A stretch of 64,000 nucleotides of DNA. Source: Actinophytocola algeriensis. Its GTDB lineage: Bacteria; Actinomycetota; Actinomycetes; Mycobacteriales; Pseudonocardiaceae. A program made the translations under genes and the position numbers. Location: positions 805,224-869,223 of the forward strand of contig NZ_JACHJQ010000002.1 of the NCBI RefSeq assembly GCF_014203735.1, in the 5' to 3' direction. This document shows, piece by piece, positions 1 through 8,566 of this stretch. Position 1 is the stretch's first letter; every line of letters begins with the position of its first letter. The notes beneath the pieces were generated by a model. It saw only the letters and a program-made list of their open reading frames with translations. It ran no database searches and had not been told where the DNA came from.

Positions 1-1902
1 CTGCCCGACCAACGGCGGCGGCTGCGACGGCACCACCGGCGAGTTCTCGCCATCCACAACAGGAGGCCGCTGACTCGGCACCTCCGGCTGATTCGTACCG
101 TCCACCAGCGGCGGCTGCTGGGACGGTTCCTCCGGCTGATTCGTGCCACCCACCAGCGGCGGCTGCTGGCTCGGCACCTCCGGGTTCGTCGGGCCCACCG
201 CGGGTGGTTGCTGCTCGGGGGTCAGGTTCGTGTTCGAGCCTTCGACGACGGAGGGCTGGTGACTCGGGTCGACCTGCGGGCTCGTCTGGTCGACGACCGG
301 CGGTTGCTCCGATGGCACCTCCGGCTGGTTCGTGCCGTCGACCGGCGGGGGCTGCTGGGACGGCACCGTCTGCTGGTTCGAGCCGTCGGCCACCGGGGGC
401 TGGGGTTGCTGGTCCTGGTTGGAGATCGGGGGCGGGACCGTCGACGGGGTGGTAGCCGGTTGTTGCTGGTTCGACGTCGGCGGGTTGGGGCCCGCGATCG
501 TGTCGGTCGGGAACTGGTTCTGGCTGCCCTGGGGTGGGAACTGCTGCGAGTTCAGGCCGCGGGAGTTGTCCGGGTTGTTGACGAAGTCGTTGCCGGGCGG
601 GTTGTGCGCCGGGCCGCCCTGCTGGTTGCCGGTCGGGCCGGTTCCCTGGCCGTTGCCGAAGCCGTTTCCGTTGCCGTTGCCGAACCCGTTGCCGTTGCCG
701 TTGCTGCCACCGGGGCCGTTGCCGGAACCGTTGCCCGCGCCAGGACCCGGGCCGTTGCCGAAGCCGTTCCCGGCACCCGGACCGGAACCATTGCCGAAAC
801 CGTTCCCCGGCCCAAACCCGTTCCCAAGCCCGGGATCCGGCCCAGGACCATTCCCGGATCCAGGACCAGGGCCGTTCCCAGCCCCACCGGCACCATCCGG
901 CCCCCCACGCGCATCACCCGCCGGCGGACCACCAGGCGGACCCCCACCGGGCCCACCGCCCGGACCGCCACCGGGACCGGTGTTGACATCGAAGACAAAC
1001 TTCCCGATCCCATCACCGATGTTGCTACCCGTTGCCGACGCCGCGCCGGACGTCGCCGCGTACGGGTTCATCTCGAACTCGCCCTCGGTGGCGTACTTGT
1101 ACAGCGCCTCGGTGAGGGTCTCGTGGAAGGCTTCCGTGCCGATGTCGGTCAGGATCTCCGGGAGCTTCTTCTGCCAGTTGTTGCCCCAGAGCTTGCTGAA
1201 GTAGTTGTTCAGGAACTTGGTCAGGCCACTGGAAAGCGCCTTCCCGAGACCACTCATGAACGGGGCGAGCGCCGCGCCCATCGCACCGACGCCTGCCGCG
1301 TTCTTCGTCTTGTCGGTGTCCCAGTTGTTCCTCGTGCCCATCGCGAACTGGGTGGCCTGGGCCGCGGCGTCGATGAGCAGCTGGAAGGCGATGCCGAAGA
1401 CGGCGGCCTGCAGCAGCTGCAGCAACAGCCTGCCGAGCAGGCTGCGCAACAGAAAACGGACGATCGCCATGCGGGCCGCCAGCCAGGCCATGGAGGCGCC
1501 GCCGGTGAACGGGGACATGGCGATGGCGAGCGCGATCTCCGCCAGGAGCGCGATCAGCGAGTAGATGGAGACGAGCTTCATGTACTCGACGTCGAGCGCC
1601 AGCTTGAGCAGGTAGTCCGACAGGCTCTTGAACAGCTCCGCCGCGGCGTCGATGTAGTTGTCGCCCTCGATGAAGGGGGACACGCGGGCCGCGAAGGCGC
1701 GTTCCGCCTCGCCGGCGAACTCCGACCTGATGGCCTGGACGGCGGCGCGCAGGCCGGGGCCGAGCTGGCTCCCCAGCGCCTGCGCGCCCACCGCCCATTC
1801 CTGTGCCAGAGCGCGAAGGTGGTCCTCGTTGGCGTCCGGCCACTCCTCGCCGGTGAGCACCTGGAACAGCTTCGCCACTTCCGGGCTGACCATCATGGCC
1901 AT
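1..1902 (-). CDS. CpnT-like/WXG100-like large T7SS protein, N-terminal part (C-terminus beyond window)
   Basis: The reading frame is open from ATG 1902 (start MAMMVSPEV) to the left edge, so the protein is cut at about 634 residues. Residues 1-100 form a helical domain of the type seen at the N-terminus of actinobacterial CpnT-like polymorphic toxins. Hydrophobic helices follow at about 105-185. From about residue 300 the chain is Gly/Pro/Asn-rich, then a Gln/Pro-rich region holds tandem units of the type SQQPPLVDGTNQPEVP. Family knowledge: such proteins export a variable C-terminal toxin through ESX; here that end is not visible. The gene follows a small WXG100-like partner by 9 nt and a YbaB-like gene, the usual context for this family. 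The toxin role is inference. Confidence 0.7.
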   Translation of the reverse strand, partial: MAMMVSPEVAKLFQVLTGEEWPDANEDHLRALAQEWAVGAQALGSQLGPGLRAAVQAIRSEFAGEAERAFAARVSPFIEGDNYIDAAAELFKSLSDYLLKLALDVEYMKLVSIYSLIALLAEIALAIAMSPFTGGASMAWLAARMAIVRFLLRSLLGRLLLQLLQAAVFGIAFQLLIDAAAQATQFAMGTRNNWDTDKTKNAAGVGAMGAALAPFMSGLGKALSSGLTKFLNNYFSKLWGNNWQKKLPEILTDIGTEAFHETLTEALYKYATEGEFEMNPYAATSGAASATGSNIGDGIGKFVFDVNTGPGGGPGGGPGGGPPGGPPAGDARGGPDGAGGAGNGPGPGSGNGPGPDPGLGNGFGPGNGFGNGSGPGAGNGFGNGPGPGAGNGSGNGPGGSNGNGNGFGNGNGNGFGNGQGTGPTGNQQGGPAHNPPGNDFVNNPDNSRGLNSQQFPPQGSQNQFPTDTIAGPNPPTSNQQQPATTPSTVPPPISNQDQQPQPPVADGSNQQTVPSQQPPPVDGTNQPEVPSEQPPVVDQTSPQVDPSHQPSVVEGSNTNLTPEQQPPAVGPTNPEVPSQQPPLVGGTNQPEEPSQQPPLVDGTNQPEVPSQRPPVVDGENSPVVPSQPPPLVGQ

Positions 1903-1911
1903 GGGAACCGC

Positions 1912-2223
1912 CTACTGGTGCGGGGTGGCCGAGTCGGCGTCGCGGTCGGTTTGCTCGAAGTTCTTCGCCGCGTCGAGGGTCTTGGCCGAGTAGCTGCCGA
2001 CGACCTGCATGAGCAGCACCAGGAACTCCAGCGCCTTCTCCTCACCTGGCTTGTAGTTCGTGGTGAACTGCTCGCCCATCTCGCCGGTGCCGCCCGCGTT
2101 GCGGTAGGTGGACGTCGCCGACTGGAGCTTGCCGCCGATCTGGTTCGCGAGCGTCGACCACTGGGCGAGGTTGATCCCGCCCCGCGTCAGCGCGGCGACG
2201 TCGACATAGAGCCGGTCGCTCAT
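1912..2223 (-). CDS. Small WXG100-superfamily-like partner protein
   Basis: This is a 103-residue helical protein starting MSDRLYVDV. I chose ATG 2223 because it overlaps the stop of the upstream YbaB-like gene (ATGA), which suggests translational coupling; an upstream in-frame extension would only read through that gene. Its size, the central segment with WSTLANQIGG, and its place directly before the CpnT-like gene fit an ESX-type helical-hairpin partner. No strict WXG turn is seen: the only Trp is in AQWSTL. It probably forms a heterodimer with, or chaperones, the N-terminal domain of the next protein. That pairing is inferred from context. Confidence 0.65.
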   Translation of the reverse strand: MSDRLYVDVAALTRGGINLAQWSTLANQIGGKLQSATSTYRNAGGTGEMGEQFTTNYKPGEEKALEFLVLLMQVVGSYSAKTLDAAKNFEQTDRDADSATPHQ

Positions 2224-2615
2224 CGGGACCACTTCCCCACGTCCGCGATGGCGGTGTCGATCATGGACTCCAGGTCGGGACCCACCGACCGCAACTGCTC
2301 GAGGTCGACGCCGGCCGGGACGAGCCCCGCCATCAGCTCGCCGGTGGTCACCGCGGCCTGCCGCTGTGCGTCCGCGACCACCTCGACGATCTTCGCGCCG
2401 AGCTCCTTGGGCGCCATCTCGCGCCACCGCTTGCCGTTGAACGCCAGTTCCGTCAACCGGCCCTGACCGTCCACGGTGGCCTGGAGCATCCGGTCCTTGG
2501 ACGTCGCGGTCGCGGTGGCCTCGTGCATCTTCCCGAGTGCCGAGGCGATCTCACCCTGCTTGTCGCGCAGTTCGCGCATCGCCTCGGTCATCTCGTTCCC
2601 GAACGACGAGAACAT
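2220..2615 (-). CDS. YbaB/EbfC family protein
   Basis: This 131-residue protein starts MFSSFGNEM. An N-terminal amphipathic helix (MRELRDKQGEIASALGKMHEATATATSKD) precedes a segment with VDGQGRLTELAFNG, the pattern of YbaB/EbfC nucleoid-associated proteins. In actinomycetes, YbaB-like proteins are often found next to WXG100 and CpnT-like genes, as here, and may act as an ESX-associated folding or regulatory partner rather than as a global DNA-binding protein. Its stop overlaps the start of the next gene by 4 nt. It lies 9 nt after the large Asn/Gly-rich gene and is probably in the same transcript. Confidence 0.7.
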   Translation of the reverse strand: MFSSFGNEMTEAMRELRDKQGEIASALGKMHEATATATSKDRMLQATVDGQGRLTELAFNGKRWREMAPKELGAKIVEVVADAQRQAAVTTGELMAGLVPAGVDLEQLRSVGPDLESMIDTAIADVGKWSR

Positions 2616-2624
2616 GCCTGCCTC

Positions 2625-5465
2625 CTATCCGTTCGCCGTCTGCTCGGCCGACTGGTCCGCCTGCTTGTCCTGCTCGGCGGGCTTGCCGCGGGCAGGCGCG
2701 GAACTGACGTGGACGTGCGTCGGCGCGAGCGGCTCGTCCGCCGCGTACCGGTCGTCGTTGGGGAGCCCGATGATCCCGATGCCCGCGTCGTTGTCGGTGC
2801 CCCAGACCTTGTCGTCCTCCGACAACCAGGTCTGCCGTTCGCGTTCCTTGCTGTCGCCGTTGCCGGACATGGGCGGCATCATCGGCGGCGGCATCATCGG
2901 CATGCCACCCTGGCGGTTGGCGAACTCGCCGCCGAACTGCGAGTTGTTGTCCTTGAACGGCTGGTCCTGGCCGGACCAGTCGGACCAGCCCTCGCCACCG
3001 AAACCGCCGCCCGCGCCGCCACCCGCACCGCCGCCGGGGGCACCGCCACCACCGCCGAGACCGGAGAACTCGCCGCCTGGCGCACCGGAGCCACCGGCAC
3101 CGCCGCCGGGCAGGCCACCACCGAAGTCACCCGGGATACCGGCCCCGCCTGCCCCACCGCCGGGCAGGTTCGGCAGACCGCCGCCACCGCCGAAGTCGCC
3201 GGGGATGCCGGAGCCGCCCGGGCCGCCGCCGGGCAGGTTCGGCAGACCGTTGCCGCCGGACAGGTTGGTGAAGTCCCCGGTGTTGCCGTTGCCACCGGGG
3301 CCGTTCCCGAAGTCACCGCCGCCGGGCAGGTTCGTGAAGTCGCCCGTGTCGCCGTTGCCGCCGGGCAGGTCGAGGCCGCGGCCATCGGGGAGGTTGAAGT
3401 CACCCGTGTCGCCGTTCCCGCCTGGGTTGCCGAAGTCGTTGCCGCCCGGCAGGGTGAAGTCACCGGGGTTGCCGTTCCCACCTGGGTTGCCGAAGTCGTT
3501 GCCGCCCGGCAGGGTGAAGTCACCGGGGTTGCCGTTGCCTCCCGGGTTGCCGAAGTCGTTGCCACCGGGCAGGGTGAAGTCGCTCGTGCCGTTGCCGAAC
3601 GAGCCGAAGTCGTTCTGGCCGTTCGGCAGGTTCTCGCTGCCGGGCGGGAACTCCGAGTCGCCGACGACGAAGTCACGGATGTTCGGCGTGACCTGCCCGT
3701 CGGGGAAGTCGCCGGTGACCGGGTTGCCGTTGGCGTCGACGGGGTTGCCGTTGATGTCGACCGGGTTGCCGTTCGCGTCGACGAAGCCGCCGTTCCCGTT
3801 CGTGCGGAGGTTCGGGACATTGCTGGTGCCGTTGCCCTGGCCGCCGGGGAACACCGGCGGGATGACCGGTGGTGGCGTGGCGTTGCCCTCACCGCCGGGC
3901 GGCGTCAGCTGGTTCGGGGGCGGCGTCTGGTTGTTGCCTGCCAGGAAGTCGGTCGAGTTGCCGCCCGGGCCGTTGCCACCGGGGCCGTTCTGGTTGGTGA
4001 GCGCGTTGTTGCCGTCGCCGAACGGGTTGCTGTTGCCGTTCCCGAACGGGTTGTCGTTCCCGTTCCCCTCGCCGAACGGGTTGTTGTTCCCGTTCCCGAG
4101 AGCGTTGTTGTTCCCGTTGCCGAAGGGATTGCTGTTCCCGTCACCGAACGGGTTGTTGTTGCCATTGCCGAACGGGTTGTTGTTCCCGTTCCCGAACGGG
4201 TTGTTGTTGCCGTCGCCGAAGGGGTTGTTGTTCCCGTTCCCGAACGGGTTTCCGTTGCCGAAGGGGTTGTTGTTCCCGTTGCCGAACGGGTTGTTGCCAC
4301 CGCCGAACGGGTTGTTGTTGCCGCCGCCGGTGGGCGGTGGGGTCGGGGTGTCCAGGGCTTCGAGTGGCTCCTTGGTCCCGTCGTAGGTGGTCTGGAGCGC
4401 CGAGAGCAGCACCCTGGCCTGCTGGTCGAGCGGCTCCATCTTCTTCTTGACGTAGTCGGAGATCGCCCTGTTGACGGTGTCCCACGTCGCCTGGCTGTCC
4501 AGCGGACCGGTGATCACGGGGAACCCCTCGGGGAGTGCGCTCGGCGTGAACGTGGCCACGCCGTAGTCCGCGACCTTGTAGTCGATCCAGAAGAAGTGGT
4601 CCTCGATCGTGATCTGGAGCGTCGGCCGGGTGTTGGCGGCGGAGCTGTACTGGGAGACGGTCTCCCTGATGTACTGCTCGGCGCGCTCGCGGCTCTGCAT
4701 CGCGTAGTAGTCGAGGAGGTAGTTCGGGGTGCCGTGCGCCAGTCCCCTGCCGAGGATGTAGTTGTGCACGTTGTTGATCACGGCACCCATGGCGTAGTTC
4801 ACCGCGCCCGCCAACGTGTTGGCGTGCGCGTACCACAGGTCGGCCATGCCCTTGCCGAACGTCAGCAGCGCGTCCGCGGTGCGCTGCAGCCGCTCCGGCG
4901 TCTTCCGCTCGGTGACGATCTGCTCGTGCAGGTCGTTGATGGTGTAGGTGATCTTGTCGAGGTTCTGCTTGATCGCGTACGCGGCCTTGCCCTTGAAGGC
5001 CGAGTCGTCACTGGAGAGCTTGTTCACCCACTGCCGCAGCGTTTCGAGGTTCGTGGACAACCACAGCACGTACTTGTCGACCGCGGTCTTGGCGTCCCGC
5101 AGCTTGTCGACGTCCATGAGCGGCCCGAGCTTCGCGATCGCGAGGCTGGGCATCAGGTCGTTCATCTCCGACAACGCGGTGTCCCAGTTGTACGTCGCGG
5201 TCGTGTTCTTGCCGACGTTGATGTACCACTTGTCCCACGCGTGGTAGCTGTACGCCGTGCCACCGGACTGGCCGTCCGCCTGGGCCGACCCCGGGGCGGG
5301 ACTCGTGCCGACGTTGAGCCAGCCCTGGCCGGGCATCGCGCCTGCCTTCAGCAGTGCGTGCAGGTCGAACCCGTTGCCCGTGGTGCCGAACATGATCTGC
5401 TCGTACGTCGCCCTGGAATGGTCCGAACCGGTGAGCGGCGCAGGGGTACCAAGTGGATCGGTCAT
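2625..5465 (-). CDS. Large Asn/Gly/Pro-rich T7SS-associated protein
   Basis: About 946 residues. An in-frame GTG lies 3 nt before ATG 5465; ATG was chosen because it sits 7 nt after AGGAG. Residues 1-375 are helical and aromatic-rich, with a stretch LRQWVNKLSSDDSAFKGKAA resembling the Trp/Gly helix-turn of WXG/LXG secretion domains. Residues about 385-500 carry roughly a dozen copies of an octamer PFGNGNNN. Further on come 20-residue units of the type LPGGNDFGNPGGNGNPGDFT and Gly-rich spacers. The C-terminal 100 residues are again non-repetitive, with WGTDNDAGIGIIG. No signal peptide is visible. Its position between the WXG100 pair and the CpnT-like gene suggests an ESX substrate or cell-wall-spanning accessory. 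No enzymatic motif was recognised. Confidence 0.7.
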   Translation of the reverse strand: MTDPLGTPAPLTGSDHSRATYEQIMFGTTGNGFDLHALLKAGAMPGQGWLNVGTSPAPGSAQADGQSGGTAYSYHAWDKWYINVGKNTTATYNWDTALSEMNDLMPSLAIAKLGPLMDVDKLRDAKTAVDKYVLWLSTNLETLRQWVNKLSSDDSAFKGKAAYAIKQNLDKITYTINDLHEQIVTERKTPERLQRTADALLTFGKGMADLWYAHANTLAGAVNYAMGAVINNVHNYILGRGLAHGTPNYLLDYYAMQSRERAEQYIRETVSQYSSAANTRPTLQITIEDHFFWIDYKVADYGVATFTPSALPEGFPVITGPLDSQATWDTVNRAISDYVKKKMEPLDQQARVLLSALQTTYDGTKEPLEALDTPTPPPTGGGNNNPFGGGNNPFGNGNNNPFGNGNPFGNGNNNPFGDGNNNPFGNGNNNPFGNGNNNPFGDGNSNPFGNGNNNALGNGNNNPFGEGNGNDNPFGNGNSNPFGDGNNALTNQNGPGGNGPGGNSTDFLAGNNQTPPPNQLTPPGGEGNATPPPVIPPVFPGGQGNGTSNVPNLRTNGNGGFVDANGNPVDINGNPVDANGNPVTGDFPDGQVTPNIRDFVVGDSEFPPGSENLPNGQNDFGSFGNGTSDFTLPGGNDFGNPGGNGNPGDFTLPGGNDFGNPGGNGNPGDFTLPGGNDFGNPGGNGDTGDFNLPDGRGLDLPGGNGDTGDFTNLPGGGDFGNGPGGNGNTGDFTNLSGGNGLPNLPGGGPGGSGIPGDFGGGGGLPNLPGGGAGGAGIPGDFGGGLPGGGAGGSGAPGGEFSGLGGGGGAPGGGAGGGAGGGFGGEGWSDWSGQDQPFKDNNSQFGGEFANRQGGMPMMPPPMMPPMSGNGDSKERERQTWLSEDDKVWGTDNDAGIGIIGLPNDDRYAADEPLAPTHVHVSSAPARGKPAEQDKQADQSAEQTANG
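3415..3565. repeat. Three tandem 60-nt in-frame coding repeats
   Basis: Three near-identical units of 60 nt encode LPGGNDFGNPGGNGNPGDFT-type repeats in the minus-strand protein. The second and third copies differ only at a few third positions, which points to recent slippage or unequal crossover. Confidence 0.75.
4010..4330. repeat. 24-nt in-frame repeat array encoding PFGNGNNN
   Basis: About a dozen imperfect 24-nt units (core gttgttgttcccgttcccga on the plus strand) encode PFGNGNNN or PFGDGNNN. The codons are homogeneous, so the array is likely length-variable between strains. Confidence 0.8.
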
Positions 5466-5491
5466 CACTCATCTCCTGTGACGTCGCGAGC

Positions 5492-7852
5492 TCAGACAAC
5501 GCCGCCGGGCAGACCGCCGTTGTTGAAACCGGGGTAGTTGGTGGTGAACTTCGTCGCGTCGTACGCGGCGAGGTCGTCGGTCTCCTTGAACACTTCCTTC
5601 GCCAGCTGCAACGACTCGTGGAAGGTCTTGAGCGTCTTCTCCAGGCTCTTGGACTCGGTGTCGACCGAACCGCCGAAGTTCCCGCCGCGCGTGATCAGCT
5701 TGGTCGCGGGCTCCCAGGTCTGGTTGCTCGGCTGCAGCAGGAGTTCGGCGTCGAGGTAGGTGACGTCGTCGTGCGTCGCGTCGTCGAGGGTGTCGCGCAC
5801 CCCGCCGACCACGCTGGTCAGCTGCGTGTAGGACGCCTCGTCGAACTTGACGTTCGGGTCCGGGCCGACGTTGCCGTTCGCGGGCGGGAAGAGGCCGCCC
5901 GGTCCGCCGCCGGTGGTGGTGAACAGCGGGGTGTTGCCGTTCCCGTTGCCGTTGCCGTTCCCGTTGCCGTTCGTGTTGCCGTTGCCGGGTGTGATGACGT
6001 TGCCCGGCGTGCGGACGCCGGCCACCAAGGGCGGGGTCGCGGGATCGTTCTGGGCGGGCAGGCCCATCGTCGCGTTGTCCGGGTCGCCGTTCCCGTTTCC
6101 GTTTCCGTTGCCGTTCCCCTGGAAGCCGGGCGGGGGCACGGACTTGTAGAACGTCTGCGGCTGTTCGCCGCCGGTGCCCCCTGTGCCATCGCCGCCCGGG
6201 GACTGCTGGTCGCCGTTGCCCTGCCCATTGGTCGCCGGCGGGGGCACGTAGGCCGTCACCGGCGGTGTCACCGAGGTGGTGGGCGACAGCGCTGTCATCG
6301 GGACGGCCGGAGTTGCCGGGATCGCCGGGGTAGTGGGGGTTTGCGGCGTCAGGCGGGAGGACTCGGTCGCGGGGATCCGCTCGCCGAGTGGCTTGCCCTG
6401 CACGGCCATGCCCCGCTCGGTGGGGGTGGCCGGGGTGGTCGGCTTGGACAGGCTGGACAGCGGTGGCGCCATCGTCTCGCGCTCACCGGTGGCACCGGGG
6501 GTGGGCTTCTTGGCGTGGTCGTACGCGACGTTGGAGTCGGTGGGCGTCTGGCCCGGGGTTGCCGGTTTGCCTGCGCTGCCGCTCGGGACGTTCGCCGAGC
6601 TGTCGTGGTGCGAAGGACGGTCACCGTGGGGGCGGTCCGCGGGATCGTGCTCGCCCTTGCCGGGCTTGTCGTGCTTGCCGGGCTTGTCGTCGCAGTCGTC
6701 GTGGTGACCGGGCCGGTCGCCCTTGCCGTGCTCGCCAGGCTTGTCGTGCTTGTCCTCGGCGTCGTGGTGGCCGGGCTTGTCGCCGGGCTTGTCGTCACCG
6801 AGCCGATCGTCGCTGTCCTCGGCGTCGTCGTCGCCGGGCTTGCCATCGCCTGGTTTGTCGCCGCCTGGTTTGTCGCCGCCGCTGTCGTTGTCGTCGGCGG
6901 GGCAGTCGTCGGCGGCGTCCTCTTCGGACTCGTTGCCATCCGACTTGCCGTCGGCGGAGTCCTCGCCGTCCTCGGAGTCCTCGTCATCGGAGTCCTCGCC
7001 GTCGGACTTGCCGTCGGAGTCCTCGTCCGAGTCTTCGTCGTCTTCTTCGTCGTCGTCTTCGTCTTCGTCGTCCGTGTTCGTCGCGTCGCCTGGCTTGTGG
7101 TCGCCGGTCACGTTGTCGAGGCCCGGGTGCTCGTCGCCGCAGCAGGCGCAGCAGCAGTCGTCCGGCTTGTCGTCCGTGGGGACGGGCTCGGTGACCTCGC
7201 CGGGGCGGGTGCCGGCGTTGCCGTCGGGTGTCCCGGCGAGACGGTCGCTCACGTCCTCGCCGCGGTGGTGGTCGCTGTGGTCGTGGTCGTACCGGTGGTC
7301 ACTATGCGAGTCACCGTGCGAGTCACCGTGCGAGTCGCCGTGTGAGTCGCCGTGCGAGTCACTGTGCGAGTCGTGATCGTTGGCCAGGTGGCGCTTCCCG
7401 GGCTCGTCCGGATCGAACGGCCGGTACTCCTGTCCGTCGTGGCTCTTCCCGCAGCAGGTGCAGGGCGTGTCGTCGACGGGCAGGATGTGCACGTCGCCCT
7501 CGACCGGACGGGCGGGCTCCATCGGCACGAGGGGCTCGGCCACCCGTGCGGTCATCGCGGGCACCGCGGCGTGGGCCGCGATGAGCGGCTCGCCCGGTGT
7601 CGCGGGCAGCAGCTGGCCCTCGGTCAGCGCGACGGCAGGCGAGCCGAAACCCTCGGCGGGCATGTCGGCCGTGTAGACCTGTTCGTCACCGGTCAGTGAC
7701 CGTTCCGGTGAGTGGCCCGTCATGGGCGCGTGCGGCGACATCGGCATCCCCATGGGCGGAACCATCGGCAGCGTGCCACCCGAGCCCGATGCGGTCGCCT
7801 CGGCGACCTGCTTCTTCGCGGGCAGGATCTGCGCCGGATCCGTTTCCTCCAC
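5492..7852 (-). CDS. Acidic His/Asp-rich T7SS-associated protein with two CxCCGxxH motifs
   Basis: 786 residues, GTG start 7852 with AGGAGAG 4 nt upstream. Order: a Pro/Thr/Ala N-terminus; a cysteine motif CTCCGKSH at about 137-144; an HDSHGDSHGDSH tandem tract; a second cysteine motif CCACCGDEH; a very acidic Asp/Glu/Ser/Gly tract; a Pro/Thr-rich linker; GNGNGNG repeats; and a C-terminal helical domain of about 120 residues (KFDEASYTQLTSVV to the end). The two CxCCGxxH motifs plus the His/Asp tract look metal-binding; that is inference. The last domain has the length of a WXG100 unit, but its turn is WEP, not WXG. Its place next to the WXG100 pair suggests an ESX substrate. No known family was recognised. 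Confidence 0.7.
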   Translation of the reverse strand: MEETDPAQILPAKKQVAEATASGSGGTLPMVPPMGMPMSPHAPMTGHSPERSLTGDEQVYTADMPAEGFGSPAVALTEGQLLPATPGEPLIAAHAAVPAMTARVAEPLVPMEPARPVEGDVHILPVDDTPCTCCGKSHDGQEYRPFDPDEPGKRHLANDHDSHSDSHGDSHGDSHGDSHGDSHSDHRYDHDHSDHHRGEDVSDRLAGTPDGNAGTRPGEVTEPVPTDDKPDDCCCACCGDEHPGLDNVTGDHKPGDATNTDDEDEDDDEEDDEDSDEDSDGKSDGEDSDDEDSEDGEDSADGKSDGNESEEDAADDCPADDNDSGGDKPGGDKPGDGKPGDDDAEDSDDRLGDDKPGDKPGHHDAEDKHDKPGEHGKGDRPGHHDDCDDKPGKHDKPGKGEHDPADRPHGDRPSHHDSSANVPSGSAGKPATPGQTPTDSNVAYDHAKKPTPGATGERETMAPPLSSLSKPTTPATPTERGMAVQGKPLGERIPATESSRLTPQTPTTPAIPATPAVPMTALSPTTSVTPPVTAYVPPPATNGQGNGDQQSPGGDGTGGTGGEQPQTFYKSVPPPGFQGNGNGNGNGNGDPDNATMGLPAQNDPATPPLVAGVRTPGNVITPGNGNTNGNGNGNGNGNGNTPLFTTTGGGPGGLFPPANGNVGPDPNVKFDEASYTQLTSVVGGVRDTLDDATHDDVTYLDAELLLQPSNQTWEPATKLITRGGNFGGSVDTESKSLEKTLKTFHESLQLAKEVFKETDDLAAYDATKFTTNYPGFNNGGLPGGVV
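7310..7375. repeat. 12-nt tandem repeat (His/Asp/Ser coding)
   Basis: Five to six copies of a 12-nt unit, gagtcaccgtgc with small variations, encode the (HGDS)n tract on the minus strand. Confidence 0.75.
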
Positions 7853-7922
7853 CGAACTCTCCTTCCGATTCCACCGGCCCGGTCAGCGGGCCGTCATGGG
7901 GATACCGATGCAGCCGTGGGGG

Positions 7923-8213
7923 TCACTGGATGAAGATCTGCGCGCCCCGGTTGTCGCCCTGCTTGAAGATCTCGTGCACGTTGATCGACGAGACCGTGGT
8001 CGCGTTGATCTGCTGCACCATCTCCTGGTACGCGGCGTTCCACTTGGTCTGGTACTCGAGCCAGATCGGCTGGGCGCCACCCCAGGCGGCCGCGGGGATG
8101 TTGCGCAGTGCGGAGTTGAGGTCCTCGATGATGACACCGAGGTTGCCGACGGCCTTGTAGAGCTGTTCGTTGATCTCCAGGTAGCCGTTGTGGTTGACGT
8201 CGAACGCGGTCAT
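7923..8213 (-). CDS. WXG100 family protein (EsxA/EsxB-like)
   Basis: A 96-residue protein with two predicted helices joined by the turn AWGGAQ (WXG motif, about residues 43-48), which is diagnostic of WXG100 proteins. ATG 8213 has AAGGA upstream. No C-terminal YxxxD/E export motif is visible, so the partner or a larger substrate may supply it. It is immediately preceded by a second WXG100-length gene (41 nt gap), the usual heterodimer arrangement. It is expected to be exported by the adjacent EccBCD machinery. Confidence 0.9.
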   Translation of the reverse strand: MTAFDVNHNGYLEINEQLYKAVGNLGVIIEDLNSALRNIPAAAWGGAQPIWLEYQTKWNAAYQEMVQQINATTVSSINVHEIFKQGDNRGAQIFIQ

Positions 8214-8254
8214 GCTGGGTCCTTCCCGGAAGGTGAAGCGGACGGCGGCCGGTA

Positions 8255-8548
8255 CTACTTCGGCGCGCTGCTGGTCTCGGTCTCGACGTTGCGGTTGCTC
8301 TGCAGCAGGCCGCTGGCCTTGCCGTTCAGCTGCTCCAGCTCGGAGATGATCTTGGAGTAGTTCTGGTTCCAGTCGCTGAGCAGTCCGGCGAGCTTGACAC
8401 CGGAGGTCGAGTTGTTGACCGAGGGCAGTGCGCCCGCGAGGCTCATGACCGAGTTGTTCAGGTTCCGCATCTGGCCGATGCCGGTGTTGGTGGCGTTGAT
8501 GACCGACACCAGCATTCCGTCGTCGTAACCGTAGTTCGGGTTCGTCAC
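8255..8548 (-). CDS. WXG100-like protein, partner of the adjacent Esx protein
   Basis: 97 residues, GTG start 8548 with GGAGGAG upstream. It has two-helix composition, but the turn reads SDWNQN, so the Gly of WXG is replaced by Gln. A C-terminal tail rich in Glu/Thr/Ser follows. It sits 18 nt downstream of eccB and 41 nt upstream of the second WXG100 gene, consistent with an EsxA/EsxB pair. Confidence 0.85.
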   Translation of the reverse strand: MTNPNYGYDDGMLVSVINATNTGIGQMRNLNNSVMSLAGALPSVNNSTSGVKLAGLLSDWNQNYSKIISELEQLNGKASGLLQSNRNVETETSSAPK

Positions 8549-8566
8549 CGGATCTCCTCCTTGTTT

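Noticed and set aside
208-2466. Long plus-strand open frames across 204-9900
   Set aside because: They are composed of Arg/Val/Gly/Pro-rich antisense translations of the minus-strand ESX genes; in DNA with GC-rich third positions such shadow frames stay open without being genes.
5453-7345. Plus-strand frame rich in Val/Leu resembling a membrane protein
   Set aside because: It is the antisense of the Asp/Glu/Gly tract (GAC read backwards gives GTC), so the hydrophobicity is an artefact.
7290-7375. Regular direct repeats that could suggest a CRISPR array
   Set aside because: The 12-nt period is in frame inside a coding region and there are no spacers; it encodes an HGDS tract.
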